From NCBI GenBank assembly GCA_023459655.1, contig JAEWTE010000002.1:1-20304 (forward strand): 20,304 nt of DNA, read 5' to 3'. Below are positions 8,595 through 15,310 of this stretch, one piece after another. The position numbers and the translations under genes are program-made. The stretch is from Candidatus Parcubacteria bacterium (GTDB lineage: Bacteria; Patescibacteriota; Patescibacteriia; Patescibacteriales; Patescibacteriaceae). Numbering within the stretch: the stretch's first letter is position 1; the number at the start of each line of letters is the position of its first letter. The notes beneath the pieces were generated by a model. It was given only the letters and a program-made list of their open reading frames with translations. It was not told where the DNA came from and did not search any database.

Positions 8595-9374
8595 ATGACT
8601 AAAATAACTGATAAAAAAATATCACCCTGGTCTGAGTTGGCCGACAATCCTTGGATTATCAGCTTAGTTTTAGCCTGCGTTGGTATCTCTTTATTTCTAT
8701 TAATCAATATAATCAGTAATTGGCCAAAATTATTAGCTGAAGAGGCAATTAATGGACCAACAACCACCTATCTGGTTAAAGAAGATTTTCAAAAACAAGC
8801 TAATAATGATGGTAATCTAACTACTAAAACCACTATTAGCCCAAATTCATTAATCGGCCCAATTATTTCTCCTGACGACCCTAGTAAAGGTAATGATCAA
8901 GCACCAATAATAATTGCTTATTTCGCCGATTTTGCTTGTAATTTCTGCCAGCAACAAGAACTAGTTTTCAATCAAGCCCTGCAAAAATATCCTAGCCAAA
9001 TAAGATTAATCCGCAAAGATTTACCAGAAAATGATGCCACTAGCCAATCATATTTAGCAGCCAAAGCTGGTCGTTGTGCTTTCCAACAAAATCGCTTCTG
9101 GCCTTATCATGATGAAATTTTAGCTAATGGCTCTAATAAGCCAGCCGACCTAGATCGAGCTGCTATCAAGACTGGCCTAGATATTAACTTATTTAGACAA
9201 TGTCTTAATAATAATAGTTTAGCTGATGCGATGATTAATAAGAATTGGCAAGAAGCTGATGCTCTTGGCATTAGTGGAACCCCTTATATTTACGTTAATA
9301 CTCATGATTTTTTAGGAGAAGTCACCTGGGATGAACTTCAAACTATAATCGAATCAATTATTAATTCCGACTAG
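8595..9374 (+). CDS. Membrane-anchored DsbA-like thiol oxidoreductase
   Basis: This 259-aa protein has a signal-anchor helix at about residues 19-38 (WIISLVLACVGISLFLLINI), a linker, then a thioredoxin-fold domain of the DsbA/Thioredoxin_4 type (about 85-259). The active-site motif is CNFC at about 115-118 within FADFACNFCQQQE, followed by a helical insertion (LAAKAGRCAFQQNRFWPYHDEI). The cis-Pro loop is GISGTPYIYVN near 229. Such proteins form or exchange disulfides in exported proteins outside the cytoplasmic membrane. The extra Cys in the helical insertion is common in this subfamily. Possible substrates include the Cys-containing pilin at 199-630; that is inference. No partner such as DsbB or VKOR is in the window. 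Confidence 0.9.
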   Translation: MTKITDKKISPWSELADNPWIISLVLACVGISLFLLINIISNWPKLLAEEAINGPTTTYLVKEDFQKQANNDGNLTTKTTISPNSLIGPIISPDDPSKGNDQAPIIIAYFADFACNFCQQQELVFNQALQKYPSQIRLIRKDLPENDATSQSYLAAKAGRCAFQQNRFWPYHDEILANGSNKPADLDRAAIKTGLDINLFRQCLNNNSLADAMINKNWQEADALGISGTPYIYVNTHDFLGEVTWDELQTIIESIINSD

Positions 9375-9412
9375 ACTCAATTAGTTAATTTATTACCCCC
9401 TACCACAATCCC

Positions 9413-10780
9413 ATGCCTAAAACTATTTTTGCCTGCAGTAAATGTGGAGCCCAATCGCCAAAATGGGCTGGTCGTTGTAGTGAATGCGGTGCTTGGGGAA
9501 CCTTAAGCGAAGAATTGCCCACCAACTCAGACAGTCGAGAACAGCAAAAAAAACAAGCCCTCGTCGGTGTCAAACCAGCTGAATTACTGGATTGGCAGGA
9601 GCTACCAAAAGGACCAGCCCAGCGCTATTCAACCAATATTATTGAAATTGACCGCGTTCTCGGCGGTGGCCTAGTCCCCGGTTCCCTAATTTTACTAAGT
9701 GGCGAACCAGGCTGTGGCAAATCGACTCTAGTCGCCCAAATAGCTCAAGCTCTAGAAAAAAACCTATCTATTATCTATATCAGCGGTGAAGAATCTGGCC
9801 AGCAAATCAAACTACGGCTAGATCGCTTGGGTTATCAGCCACAAAAAATGGCCTTTGCCAGTGAAACCAATGCCGAAACAATTATCGCTACGACTCTAAA
9901 GAATCAGCCACAATTATTAATCATTGATTCCATCCAAACTGTTTATTCCGACCAAGTCCCCTCTGAACCGGGCAGTATCAATCAAATCAAGGCCTGCACC
10001 ATCAAATTATTAGAATTAGCCAAGGAACAAAATATTGCCGTCATTTTAATTGGCCACCTAACCAAAGACGGGGCCGTGGCCGGCCCCAAAACCCTAGAAC
10101 ATCTAGTCGATACAGTTATCTATTTAGAACACGATTCCCGACACAATTATAGTATTTTACGAGCTAGTAAAAATCGCTTTGGCTCGACCAATGAAATCGG
10201 CCTGCTAGAAATGACTAGCCACGGCTTTCGCCAGCTAGAAAAAACCACTAATCTCTTTATTCAGCCAACCCAAGGGGCGACCGGCTCTGCTATTAGCTGT
10301 TTAATGGAAGGCACTAGACCATTTTTACTAGAAGTCCAGGCGCTAGTTAGTAAAACTTTTTTTGGCTACCCTCAGCGCAAAGCGGTCGGTTTTGACAGCA
10401 ATCGCTTGCAAATCCTAACAACAGTAATCAGTAAGCAAAGCAAAATCAATCTGTCCAATCAAGATGTAATTGTCAGTGTGGCCGGCGGTTTAAAAATCAA
10501 TGAAACCGCTCTTGATTTAGCCGTTTGTGCCGCTATTGCCTCTAGTTATGAAGACCGCCCGTTGACGGCTAAAAGCCTCTTTTTGGGTGAGGTTGGCCTA
10601 GCCGGTGAAATTCGTCCAGTTAGTAAATTAGAAATCAGACTTAAAGAAGCCCTAAAAATCGGTTTAAATCAAGCCTTTTTACCCAGCCAAGCTAAAATTA
10701 CTAGCTCCAAAATGACTATCAAGACTGCTAATAACCTGACGACATTTTTTGCTCAACTCTGGGATAAGCCCAGTAAATAA
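9413..10780 (+). CDS. radA: DNA repair protein RadA
   Basis: A full-length RadA (Sms) of 455 aa. The N-terminal zinc finger has Cys8, Cys11, Cys22 and Cys25 (CSKCG and CSECGAWGTL). The RecA-like core has Walker A GEPGCGKST at about 97-105, Walker B LLIIDSIQT, and the RadA signature KNRFG at about 253-257. The C-terminal Lon-like domain contains SVAGGLKINETALDLA, with the helix after GEVGLAGEIRPV. RadA is a cytoplasmic ATPase that helps process recombination intermediates by branch migration. The start ATG precedes the zinc finger by seven residues as in other RadAs. The gene follows the DsbA-like gene after 38 bases, and its stop lies 13 bases from that of the converging recG. Confidence 0.97.
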   Translation: MPKTIFACSKCGAQSPKWAGRCSECGAWGTLSEELPTNSDSREQQKKQALVGVKPAELLDWQELPKGPAQRYSTNIIEIDRVLGGGLVPGSLILLSGEPGCGKSTLVAQIAQALEKNLSIIYISGEESGQQIKLRLDRLGYQPQKMAFASETNAETIIATTLKNQPQLLIIDSIQTVYSDQVPSEPGSINQIKACTIKLLELAKEQNIAVILIGHLTKDGAVAGPKTLEHLVDTVIYLEHDSRHNYSILRASKNRFGSTNEIGLLEMTSHGFRQLEKTTNLFIQPTQGATGSAISCLMEGTRPFLLEVQALVSKTFFGYPQRKAVGFDSNRLQILTTVISKQSKINLSNQDVIVSVAGGLKINETALDLAVCAAIASSYEDRPLTAKSLFLGEVGLAGEIRPVSKLEIRLKEALKIGLNQAFLPSQAKITSSKMTIKTANNLTTFFAQLWDKPSK

Positions 10781-10793
10781 AGCCTCTTCACTA

Positions 10794-12884
10794 TTATTGC
10801 GGCAACCAGTCGCTCGATTTTGTCGGACCAGCTAAGCTGGCCACTATTTTTTTACGCCAAGCTGGATTATTAAGTATTTCGCTAGCCGTTTCTTTGGCCA
10901 TCATAATTAATTCCTGATCAAAAATACTAGCTAATCGTAAATCAGCAAAGCCAGTTTGTTCTCGTCCGTACAACTCACCTGGTCCACGCCAAGCTAAATC
11001 CAATTTAGCTAACTCCTGACCGTTATTGTGTTTAGCTACCGCCGCCAAACGTTTCTTAGCTAGATCACTATCATCGTCACTTAGTAAAAAACAATAGGCC
11101 TGCTGGCCCCGTCGGCCAACTCGTCCCCGATATTGATGTAGTTGAGACAGACCAAAACGCTCAGCACTTTCAATAATCATCACCGTGGCGCCCGGCACAT
11201 CAATGCCTAATTCAATAACCGCGGTCGCCACTAGCGCCTGCAAACGGCCAGCCGCAAAGTCAGCCATCACCGCTTGTTTATCAGCGCCAGACAGACGACC
11301 ATGGAGTAAGCCAACTTTGTAGCCGACTAATTCACTGGCAATTAATTTTTCAAACTCAGTCGTCACCGCTTTAGCCGCCAATTTATCTGATTCATCAATC
11401 AAAGGACAGACAATAAAGGCTTGTTGGCCACTATCTAAAAGTTGACGAACAAACTTATACATTGACTGACGTTGCTCAGCCGCGACCACCTTGGTAATAA
11501 CTGGCAAGCGCCCAGCCGGCATTTCCTTGATAACCGATAAACTAAGGTCGCCGTAAAGAGTCAAGGCCAAACTACGGGGAATTGGCGTGGCCGTCATGGC
11601 TAAAAAATGAGGTACTAGATTGCTACCATTATTTTGAAATAATTTTTTGTTCAACAGTAATTGGCGTTGTTCAACACCAAAGCGTTGTTGTTCATCAACA
11701 ATTAACAGAGCTAAATTGTGAAAACTAATCTTTTCTTGCAGTAAAGCCTGAGTCCCGACAATTAATTGACAGTCACCACTGGCAATCTGACTAGCTAATT
11801 TGGCTTTACTAAGCTTATCTATCGCCTGCCCTGGTTGGCTAACGGCTTGTTGATTTCTAGTCAGTAGGCCAATCGAACAATGCTGGCCAATGGCTTGAAC
11901 CAAGCTTTGAAAATGTTGGCTAGCTAAAACTTCACTAGGGGCCAATAAAGCTGCCTGGTAACCGTTAACGCCCACATTGAGCATAGCTAGCATGGCCACG
12001 GCCGTCTTACCGCTACCAACATCACCTTGTAATAGCCGCAGCATCGGTTGCTCTTGGCCTAAATCTTGTAAGATTTGCCAAGCACAACGACGCTGGTCAT
12101 CGGTTAACTGAAAGGGCCAATTGGCTAATACTTGTTTAGTCAGTGACTCTTGAAAATGGATACTGGGCGACTGATGAGTTGACCAGGCCTGCCGAGTCAG
12201 TTGGCCACGCAGTTGTAATAATAATAATTCATCAAAAGCCAAGCGCTGACGAGCCTTGTCAATACTAGCTAAACTATCGGGATGATGAATATTAGACAAA
12301 GCTTGAGTTAACGGCCATAATCCCCTACTACTAACCATTTTAGCTGGTAACCAATCGGCTAAATCGACTAATTTCAGAGCCTGATCAATAATTGAGCGCA
12401 ATTGTTTAGTGCTAATTCCACTAACCGTCCGATAAACCGGGACTAAACCGCTAGTATGCAAGCCGCCTTCAGTTTGACCAACTTTTTCATACTGTGGCGA
12501 AGCCATGACCGTACCCAATAAATCTTGACCAACTTTACCAGCCACTGACAAACGATCGCCTTCATGGATATTGCGGGTTAAAAACGGCTGATTAAACCAA
12601 ATCAACCGCAATTGGCCAGTGCCGTCATTGATAATCGCCTCAGTCAAATACATTCGTCGCCGTGGACTGCGTTTGGTGCTAATAATATCTACTGTGCCAA
12701 CCAAATTAACGGTCGCCCCAATGGCTACCTGATCAATAGTCGTCTGTCGGCTAAAATTATCGTAACGAAAAGGATAATACTGAACCGCTTGCCCCAGTGT
12801 ATTAATGCCTAACTTGGCCAATTTGGCCATCATCGCTGAACCGATGCCCGACAAGCTGCTAATTGGTGAATTTAAGGATAACAT
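10794..12884 (-). CDS. recG: ATP-dependent DNA helicase RecG
   Basis: A 696-aa superfamily 2 helicase that remodels stalled forks and recombination intermediates. The N-terminal ~250 residues hold the wedge/OB-fold domain, which binds the branch point. Helicase motifs follow in order: Walker A GDVGSGKT (about 287-294), the DExH-type box DEQQRFG (about 396-402; usually DEQHRFG), motif III MTATPIPR, then HGRLSGADKQ, motif V TAVIELGIDVP and motif VI QYRGRVGRRG (about 581-590). The C-terminal RecG signature is present (GPGELYGREQTG). The length is normal for the family. No Shine-Dalgarno is seen and the gene may be leaderless. It converges on radA, another branch-migration gene, at its 3' end. 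Confidence 0.97.
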   Translation of the reverse strand: MLSLNSPISSLSGIGSAMMAKLAKLGINTLGQAVQYYPFRYDNFSRQTTIDQVAIGATVNLVGTVDIISTKRSPRRRMYLTEAIINDGTGQLRLIWFNQPFLTRNIHEGDRLSVAGKVGQDLLGTVMASPQYEKVGQTEGGLHTSGLVPVYRTVSGISTKQLRSIIDQALKLVDLADWLPAKMVSSRGLWPLTQALSNIHHPDSLASIDKARQRLAFDELLLLQLRGQLTRQAWSTHQSPSIHFQESLTKQVLANWPFQLTDDQRRCAWQILQDLGQEQPMLRLLQGDVGSGKTAVAMLAMLNVGVNGYQAALLAPSEVLASQHFQSLVQAIGQHCSIGLLTRNQQAVSQPGQAIDKLSKAKLASQIASGDCQLIVGTQALLQEKISFHNLALLIVDEQQRFGVEQRQLLLNKKLFQNNGSNLVPHFLAMTATPIPRSLALTLYGDLSLSVIKEMPAGRLPVITKVVAAEQRQSMYKFVRQLLDSGQQAFIVCPLIDESDKLAAKAVTTEFEKLIASELVGYKVGLLHGRLSGADKQAVMADFAAGRLQALVATAVIELGIDVPGATVMIIESAERFGLSQLHQYRGRVGRRGQQAYCFLLSDDDSDLAKKRLAAVAKHNNGQELAKLDLAWRGPGELYGREQTGFADLRLASIFDQELIMMAKETASEILNNPAWRKKIVASLAGPTKSSDWLPQ

Positions 12885-12890
12885 AAGGCT

Positions 12891-12899
12891 ATTTTAGCA
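12891..12899 (-). promoter_or_regulatory. Possible extended -10 of a leaderless recG transcript
   Basis: On the minus strand TGCTAAAAT, an extended -10, ends seven bases before the A of the recG ATG at 12884. Transcription would then begin at or next to the start codon, fitting the lack of a Shine-Dalgarno sequence. No convincing -35 at normal spacing is seen. Confidence 0.4.
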
Positions 12900-12916
12900 T
12901 AAATCATCATAAGCAA

Positions 12917-12956
12917 AAAGAAAACGCGGTGCTTTTACACATCGCGTTAGTTGGTT
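12917..12956 (-). terminator. Repeated 40-bp hairpin, copy 1
   Basis: Stem AACGCGGTG (12923-12931) pairs with CATCGCGTT (12940-12948) around an 8-base loop. On the minus strand the stem is followed by a T-rich run (TTTTCTTTTT), so it probably ends transcription of the receiver-like gene at 12974-13582. The same 40-bp block, 38 of 40 bases identical, lies behind the other receiver-like gene at 14427-14466. In this copy one base change turns one pair into A-C on the minus strand but leaves G-U on the plus strand. Confidence 0.65.
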
Positions 12957-12973
12957 GTTTGTTGTTGCTTTGC

Positions 12974-13582
12974 TTATAGTTTTGTCCACTTTTCCAACCA
13001 TTCAAAACATAAGGTTTTACCAGCAGGACTTAATGATGGACGTGATTCTTCCCATAGGTAATATTCAAGTTCTTTTTCTCCCAACATAGGGAGAAAATAA
13101 AATGCTATATTTATTAATATAGAGCTTAACCAATCTTTATCCTCCCAACATCCAATAAAGCATTTGCGAATATCGCAATGTTCTTCTAAATCATCCCAGA
13201 CCATATCATCACAAGATTGATTTGCGCCCAATCTCTTTAAGATATGTGCCCAAGCATCTTTATGATGATTCATGGAGCTCTCAAGAAAGCATAAAATATT
13301 GTATTCTCTGGCCAATAGAAGAACCACAAGACCTATTGGATATAGATCTGTGGGCTGAGTGTTCTGATTTAACGTAATGCAGCCCTCGGGAAAACGTCCA
13401 AGAGGAATCTGTAAATCCGTTAAAATCAAATCTACCCGATCTTCTTTCTTAAGAGCGACAATACAGCCGATTTTTTGCTCAAACTCTTGATACGAACTAG
13501 CTATAATCAATTCGTGTCCAGCAAACTGTTCTTCAGCCACTGCAATGTTATTGGGATCGTCTTCAACTAAGAGTATTCTCAT
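12974..13582 (-). CDS. Atypical response-regulator receiver-like protein, 202 aa
   Basis: The first 60 residues read as a CheY-like receiver. MRILLVEDDPN gives strand 1 with the acidic pocket (Glu7, Asp8, Asp9), and VDLILTDLQIP gives strand 3 with a likely phospho-acceptor Asp56. After this the usual pattern is lost. An insertion (GRFPEGCITLNQNTQPTDLYP) precedes a strand-4-like ILCFLESS, and I see no clear strand-5 Lys-Pro. The last ~90 residues are helical, with several Cys and Trp and no recognised DNA-binding motif. It is the second gene of a minus operon, 54 bases after the 183-aa gene. Its strong Shine-Dalgarno AGGAGG lies inside a small hairpin. A signalling or titration role is inference; no histidine kinase is in the window. 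Confidence 0.75.
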   Translation of the reverse strand: MRILLVEDDPNNIAVAEEQFAGHELIIASSYQEFEQKIGCIVALKKEDRVDLILTDLQIPLGRFPEGCITLNQNTQPTDLYPIGLVVLLLAREYNILCFLESSMNHHKDAWAHILKRLGANQSCDDMVWDDLEEHCDIRKCFIGCWEDKDWLSSILINIAFYFLPMLGEKELEYYLWEESRPSLSPAGKTLCFEWLEKWTKL

Positions 13583-13585
13583 TTT

Positions 13586-13599
13586 ATCCTCCTAAGGAT
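13586..13599 (-). promoter_or_regulatory. Shine-Dalgarno inside a small hairpin
   Basis: On the minus strand ATCCT and AGGAT pair around a 4-base loop, and the right arm is part of AGGAGGAT, the ribosome binding site of the receiver-like gene starting at 13582. A folded stem would mask it until ribosomes finishing the upstream gene or another factor opened it. Arms are only 5 bp, so the effect may be weak. Confidence 0.4.
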
Positions 13600-13636
13600 G
13601 TTTTGTAGTTATTTGTCGGAAATTTCTAGACTAAAT

Positions 13637-14188
13637 CTAATAATTCTGAAAAACTTGCGCGGCGAAAGCGAAGCCGTAGTCACGAAACCATCTGAAAGGA
13701 TTATGATGGAAGACGTCCAGCGTTGGACTGTCATTATAACTATACACACCAAGCAGTTTCGGAAAGTAATCGAAAAAATCATCAATAATGGGACAATGCA
13801 TAACTATTATAGCATTTAGACCCATAGCGGTGAGCTCTTCATCCGTGAACTTTTCACGGATAAGGCAAGCAGTCTCAGCAAATGGTCTGGTTAGTCCGCG
13901 CCTCTCCGCTTCAACTATAATATTGGCAGTGGTTCGGTCATTGTCAGAGAATAATTCGTCTTCGAAGAGTTCTCCTTTCAAAACCGTAATTTCAGTTGTG
14001 ACGCCGTAAGTTGTGGCCATTTTCTTGAGCAACGCCTTTTCACTCCAGCCAAGACTGAATCCGCCTTTTTTCAGGCGTTCAATCCACCTAAGGCCAGTAG
14101 TCCCATCAGAAGTGACGGTAAAGGTAATGACTCCATCTTTCTCAGTCCATTTTCTTTCAGGTTGGGTGACGCTTTGTTCTGTATACAT
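13637..14188 (-). CDS. Unrecognised 183-aa protein, first gene of cassette-driven operon 1
   Basis: I do not recognise this protein. It is soluble by appearance: no signal peptide and no membrane helix. The N-terminal ~60 residues contain DGVITFTVTSDGTTGLRWIERLKKGGFSLG, which looks like two beta strands and an amphipathic helix, followed by a basic helix (SEKALLKKM). The middle is acidic. The C-terminus is rich in aromatic residues and His (DFFDYFPKLL, FHHNPFRWFRDYGFAF). Its start is fixed by a strong Shine-Dalgarno (AAGGAG, 6 bases before ATG) supplied by the duplicated cassette. The cassette promoter drives it with the receiver-like gene behind it. Its position matches that of the methyltransferase in the neighbouring operon. 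Base use in the gene is less AT-rich by eye than in the pilus genes. Confidence 0.75.
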   Translation of the reverse strand: MYTEQSVTQPERKWTEKDGVITFTVTSDGTTGLRWIERLKKGGFSLGWSEKALLKKMATTYGVTTEITVLKGELFEDELFSDNDRTTANIIVEAERRGLTRPFAETACLIREKFTDEELTAMGLNAIIVMHCPIIDDFFDYFPKLLGVYSYNDSPTLDVFHHNPFRWFRDYGFAFAAQVFQNY

Positions 14189-14229
14189 GATAATCTCCTT
14201 TTTTCTTGTCTATTTAATTTTTTATGTAC

Positions 14230-14244
14230 TATCCATCTTGGATA
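14230..14244 (-). promoter_or_regulatory. 5'-terminal mRNA hairpin or operator, copy 1
   Basis: TATCCA and TGGATA form a perfect 6-bp stem with a 3-base loop. It sits exactly where RNA from the minus promoter should begin, so it could protect the 5' end of the transcript. It could equally be a repressor site over the start point. The same element is at 16140-16154. Confidence 0.5.
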
Positions 14245-14249
14245 AACCT

Positions 14250-14278
14250 ATTATACCTCATTATTAATAATTTGTCAA
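14250..14278 (-). promoter_or_regulatory. Perfect consensus promoter of operon 1
   Basis: TTGACA, 17 bases, TATAAT on the minus strand: a full match to the housekeeping sigma consensus. RNA would start near 14243 and carry a ~55-base leader with the hairpin and a strong Shine-Dalgarno before the 183-aa gene. A promoter this strong usually needs a repressor, which fits the nearby inverted repeats. Confidence 0.85.
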
Positions 14279-14305
14279 GTATTGTCATCAACTTATTGTT
14301 GACAA
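14272..14305. promoter_or_regulatory. Candidate operator between divergent promoters, copy 1
   Basis: TTGTCAA (14272-14278) and TTGACAA (14299-14305) are perfect inverted arms and also contain the two -35 elements. Between them are a further TTGTCA (14282-14287) and a TCAAC/GTTGA palindrome with a 5-base centre (14288-14302). A dimeric regulator bound here would block both promoters. The TrmB-like protein at 16306-17055 is the obvious candidate. Part of the symmetry is expected of any back-to-back TTGACA pair. Confidence 0.55.
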
Positions 14306-14327
14306 CAATAAGGATATGCTATATAAT
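14299..14327 (+). promoter_or_regulatory. Perfect consensus promoter with no gene downstream
   Basis: TTGACA, 17 bases, TATAAT on the plus strand, equivalent to the promoter of the TrmB-like gene in copy 2. Here no open reading frame follows. RNA starting near 14334 would meet the hairpin at 14433-14458 and its T-rich flank after about 130 bases. It is either a leftover from loss of a regulator gene or the promoter of a small RNA. Confidence 0.75.
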
Positions 14328-14426
14328 GCTAATAAATAAAAGCTAAACCAATCAAGCTGTCAATGGCTAATTGACGAATTATTAAGACCATTATTGTCCT
14401 ACCAAATCCAAATTAGTTTCTAGATG

Positions 14427-14466
14427 AAAGAAAACGCGATGCTTTTACACATCGCGTTGGTTGGTT
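14427..14466 (-). terminator. Repeated 40-bp hairpin, copy 2
   Basis: AACGCGATG (14433-14441) and CATCGCGTT (14450-14458) form a perfect 9-bp stem with an 8-base loop. On the minus strand it is followed by TTTTCTTT and should end the operon finishing at 14486. On the plus strand it is followed by GGTTGGTTTTT and could end RNA from the orphan promoter, so it may work in both directions. Copy 1 is at 12917-12956. Confidence 0.7.
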
Positions 14467-14485
14467 TTTATCAATACCCCCCTTA

Positions 14486-15301
14486 CTACTTATTTTGGTA
14501 TAACTCAATAATTCTCTGAGGCATTTGGTTTCGTGTTTCTTCAATATTATCAACATACACATCAATTTGTTTGGCCAGATAGCCAAAGTTCTTAAAATAT
14601 AGTTCAATATACACAGCAAGCTTCTGCGGATTGGCAGCCATGATGGTAAAGGTTATAATCTTTTTTTGTTTGTGGGCATAAACATGATCAATTAATTCCA
14701 GATAGGCCTTTAAATCAGGCTTGAAGGTTGATAGTTTTTGGATATTCCACAGTTTGGCCGTACATATCGGCCACCAATTTTCCAACACCATAAAACAAAA
14801 AGTGTCAGCAGTGTAGTTAGGCTCATAGAAACTGCTGGGCTGAACAAGATCGCTCATTTTTGGCCAAACTAATCCATTGTCCTGACATTTTCTATCCTTA
14901 ATAATAATCTGTTTAATGGCTAAGGCAATTTCATAATCACCTTTACCGGCACAATAGAACAATTCTAACCCATGCTCATAATAATATTCCAGCAGCTGAA
15001 TATGATGGCCACTATTAGGTATTTTTAGATCGCTGATAGACACTATCGTAACTAAGGGATTAAACTGTTTGGCAAACAAACCAATCTCTAGACCCTCAGC
15101 TTCTTCTCTCCATCCTTGGGCGTCAATAAGATTATTGTCCAACAATATCAAGTCTGGGCAATTACTGGTAATAGCTTGTTTAGCAGCCTCGCTAGACCTG
15201 GTCGGTCCAATATCTGCGACTACTAACTCCGGAAATGTTCCCAATAAATCCAATATCCTTTGATAATTACTGGACTGATCTTCAATGATTATAGTTTTCA
15301 T
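14486..15301 (-). CDS. Response-regulator receiver-like protein with novel C-terminal half, 271 aa
   Basis: Residues 1-135 fit a CheY-like receiver better than the 202-aa neighbour. MKTIIIEDQ gives Glu7 and Asp8, PDLILLDNNLID gives the likely phospho-acceptor Asp55, TIVSIS gives the strand-4 Ser (88-90), and YCAGKGD places a Lys at 120 where the conserved Lys is expected. A ~10-residue insertion follows Asp55. The C-terminal ~135 residues (Trp- and Tyr-rich, including ENWWPICTAKLWNIQ) match no output domain I know; no helix-turn-helix is evident. It starts 9 bases after the methyltransferase stop, with a strong AAGGAG overlapping that stop, so it is co-expressed with the methyltransferase. 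Function beyond possible phosphorelay is unknown. Confidence 0.8.
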   Translation of the reverse strand: MKTIIIEDQSSNYQRILDLLGTFPELVVADIGPTRSSEAAKQAITSNCPDLILLDNNLIDAQGWREEAEGLEIGLFAKQFNPLVTIVSISDLKIPNSGHHIQLLEYYYEHGLELFYCAGKGDYEIALAIKQIIIKDRKCQDNGLVWPKMSDLVQPSSFYEPNYTADTFCFMVLENWWPICTAKLWNIQKLSTFKPDLKAYLELIDHVYAHKQKKIITFTIMAANPQKLAVYIELYFKNFGYLAKQIDVYVDNIEETRNQMPQRIIELYQNK

Positions 15302-15310
15302 TTTTTCTCC

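Larger units (their letters stand above)
14186..14395. repeat. Duplicated divergent control cassette, copy 1 (210 bp)
   Basis: The block runs from the start codon of the minus gene at 14188 to the point where a plus-strand start codon would stand, and is repeated at 16097-16305. By eye the copies differ by one base of length (in a T run) and six substitutions, all in the plus-promoter half (14309, 14319, 14349, 14365, 14376, 14378). Flanking sequence is unrelated on both sides. It contains a Shine-Dalgarno, a 5' hairpin, two divergent consensus promoters and inverted repeats. In this copy no gene follows the plus promoter. It fills the 297-base gap between genes together with the hairpin at 14427-14466. 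Confidence 0.95.

Noticed and set aside
12917..14466. The two 40-bp hairpin copies as an insertion sequence or mobile element ends
   Set aside because: They are in the same orientation, no transposase lies between them, and each sits exactly behind a receiver-like gene with a T-rich tail, which fits terminators better.
14413..14619. Minus-strand 68-codon frame
   Set aside because: It overlaps the end of the 271-aa receiver-like gene and runs through the 40-bp hairpin; no ribosome site.
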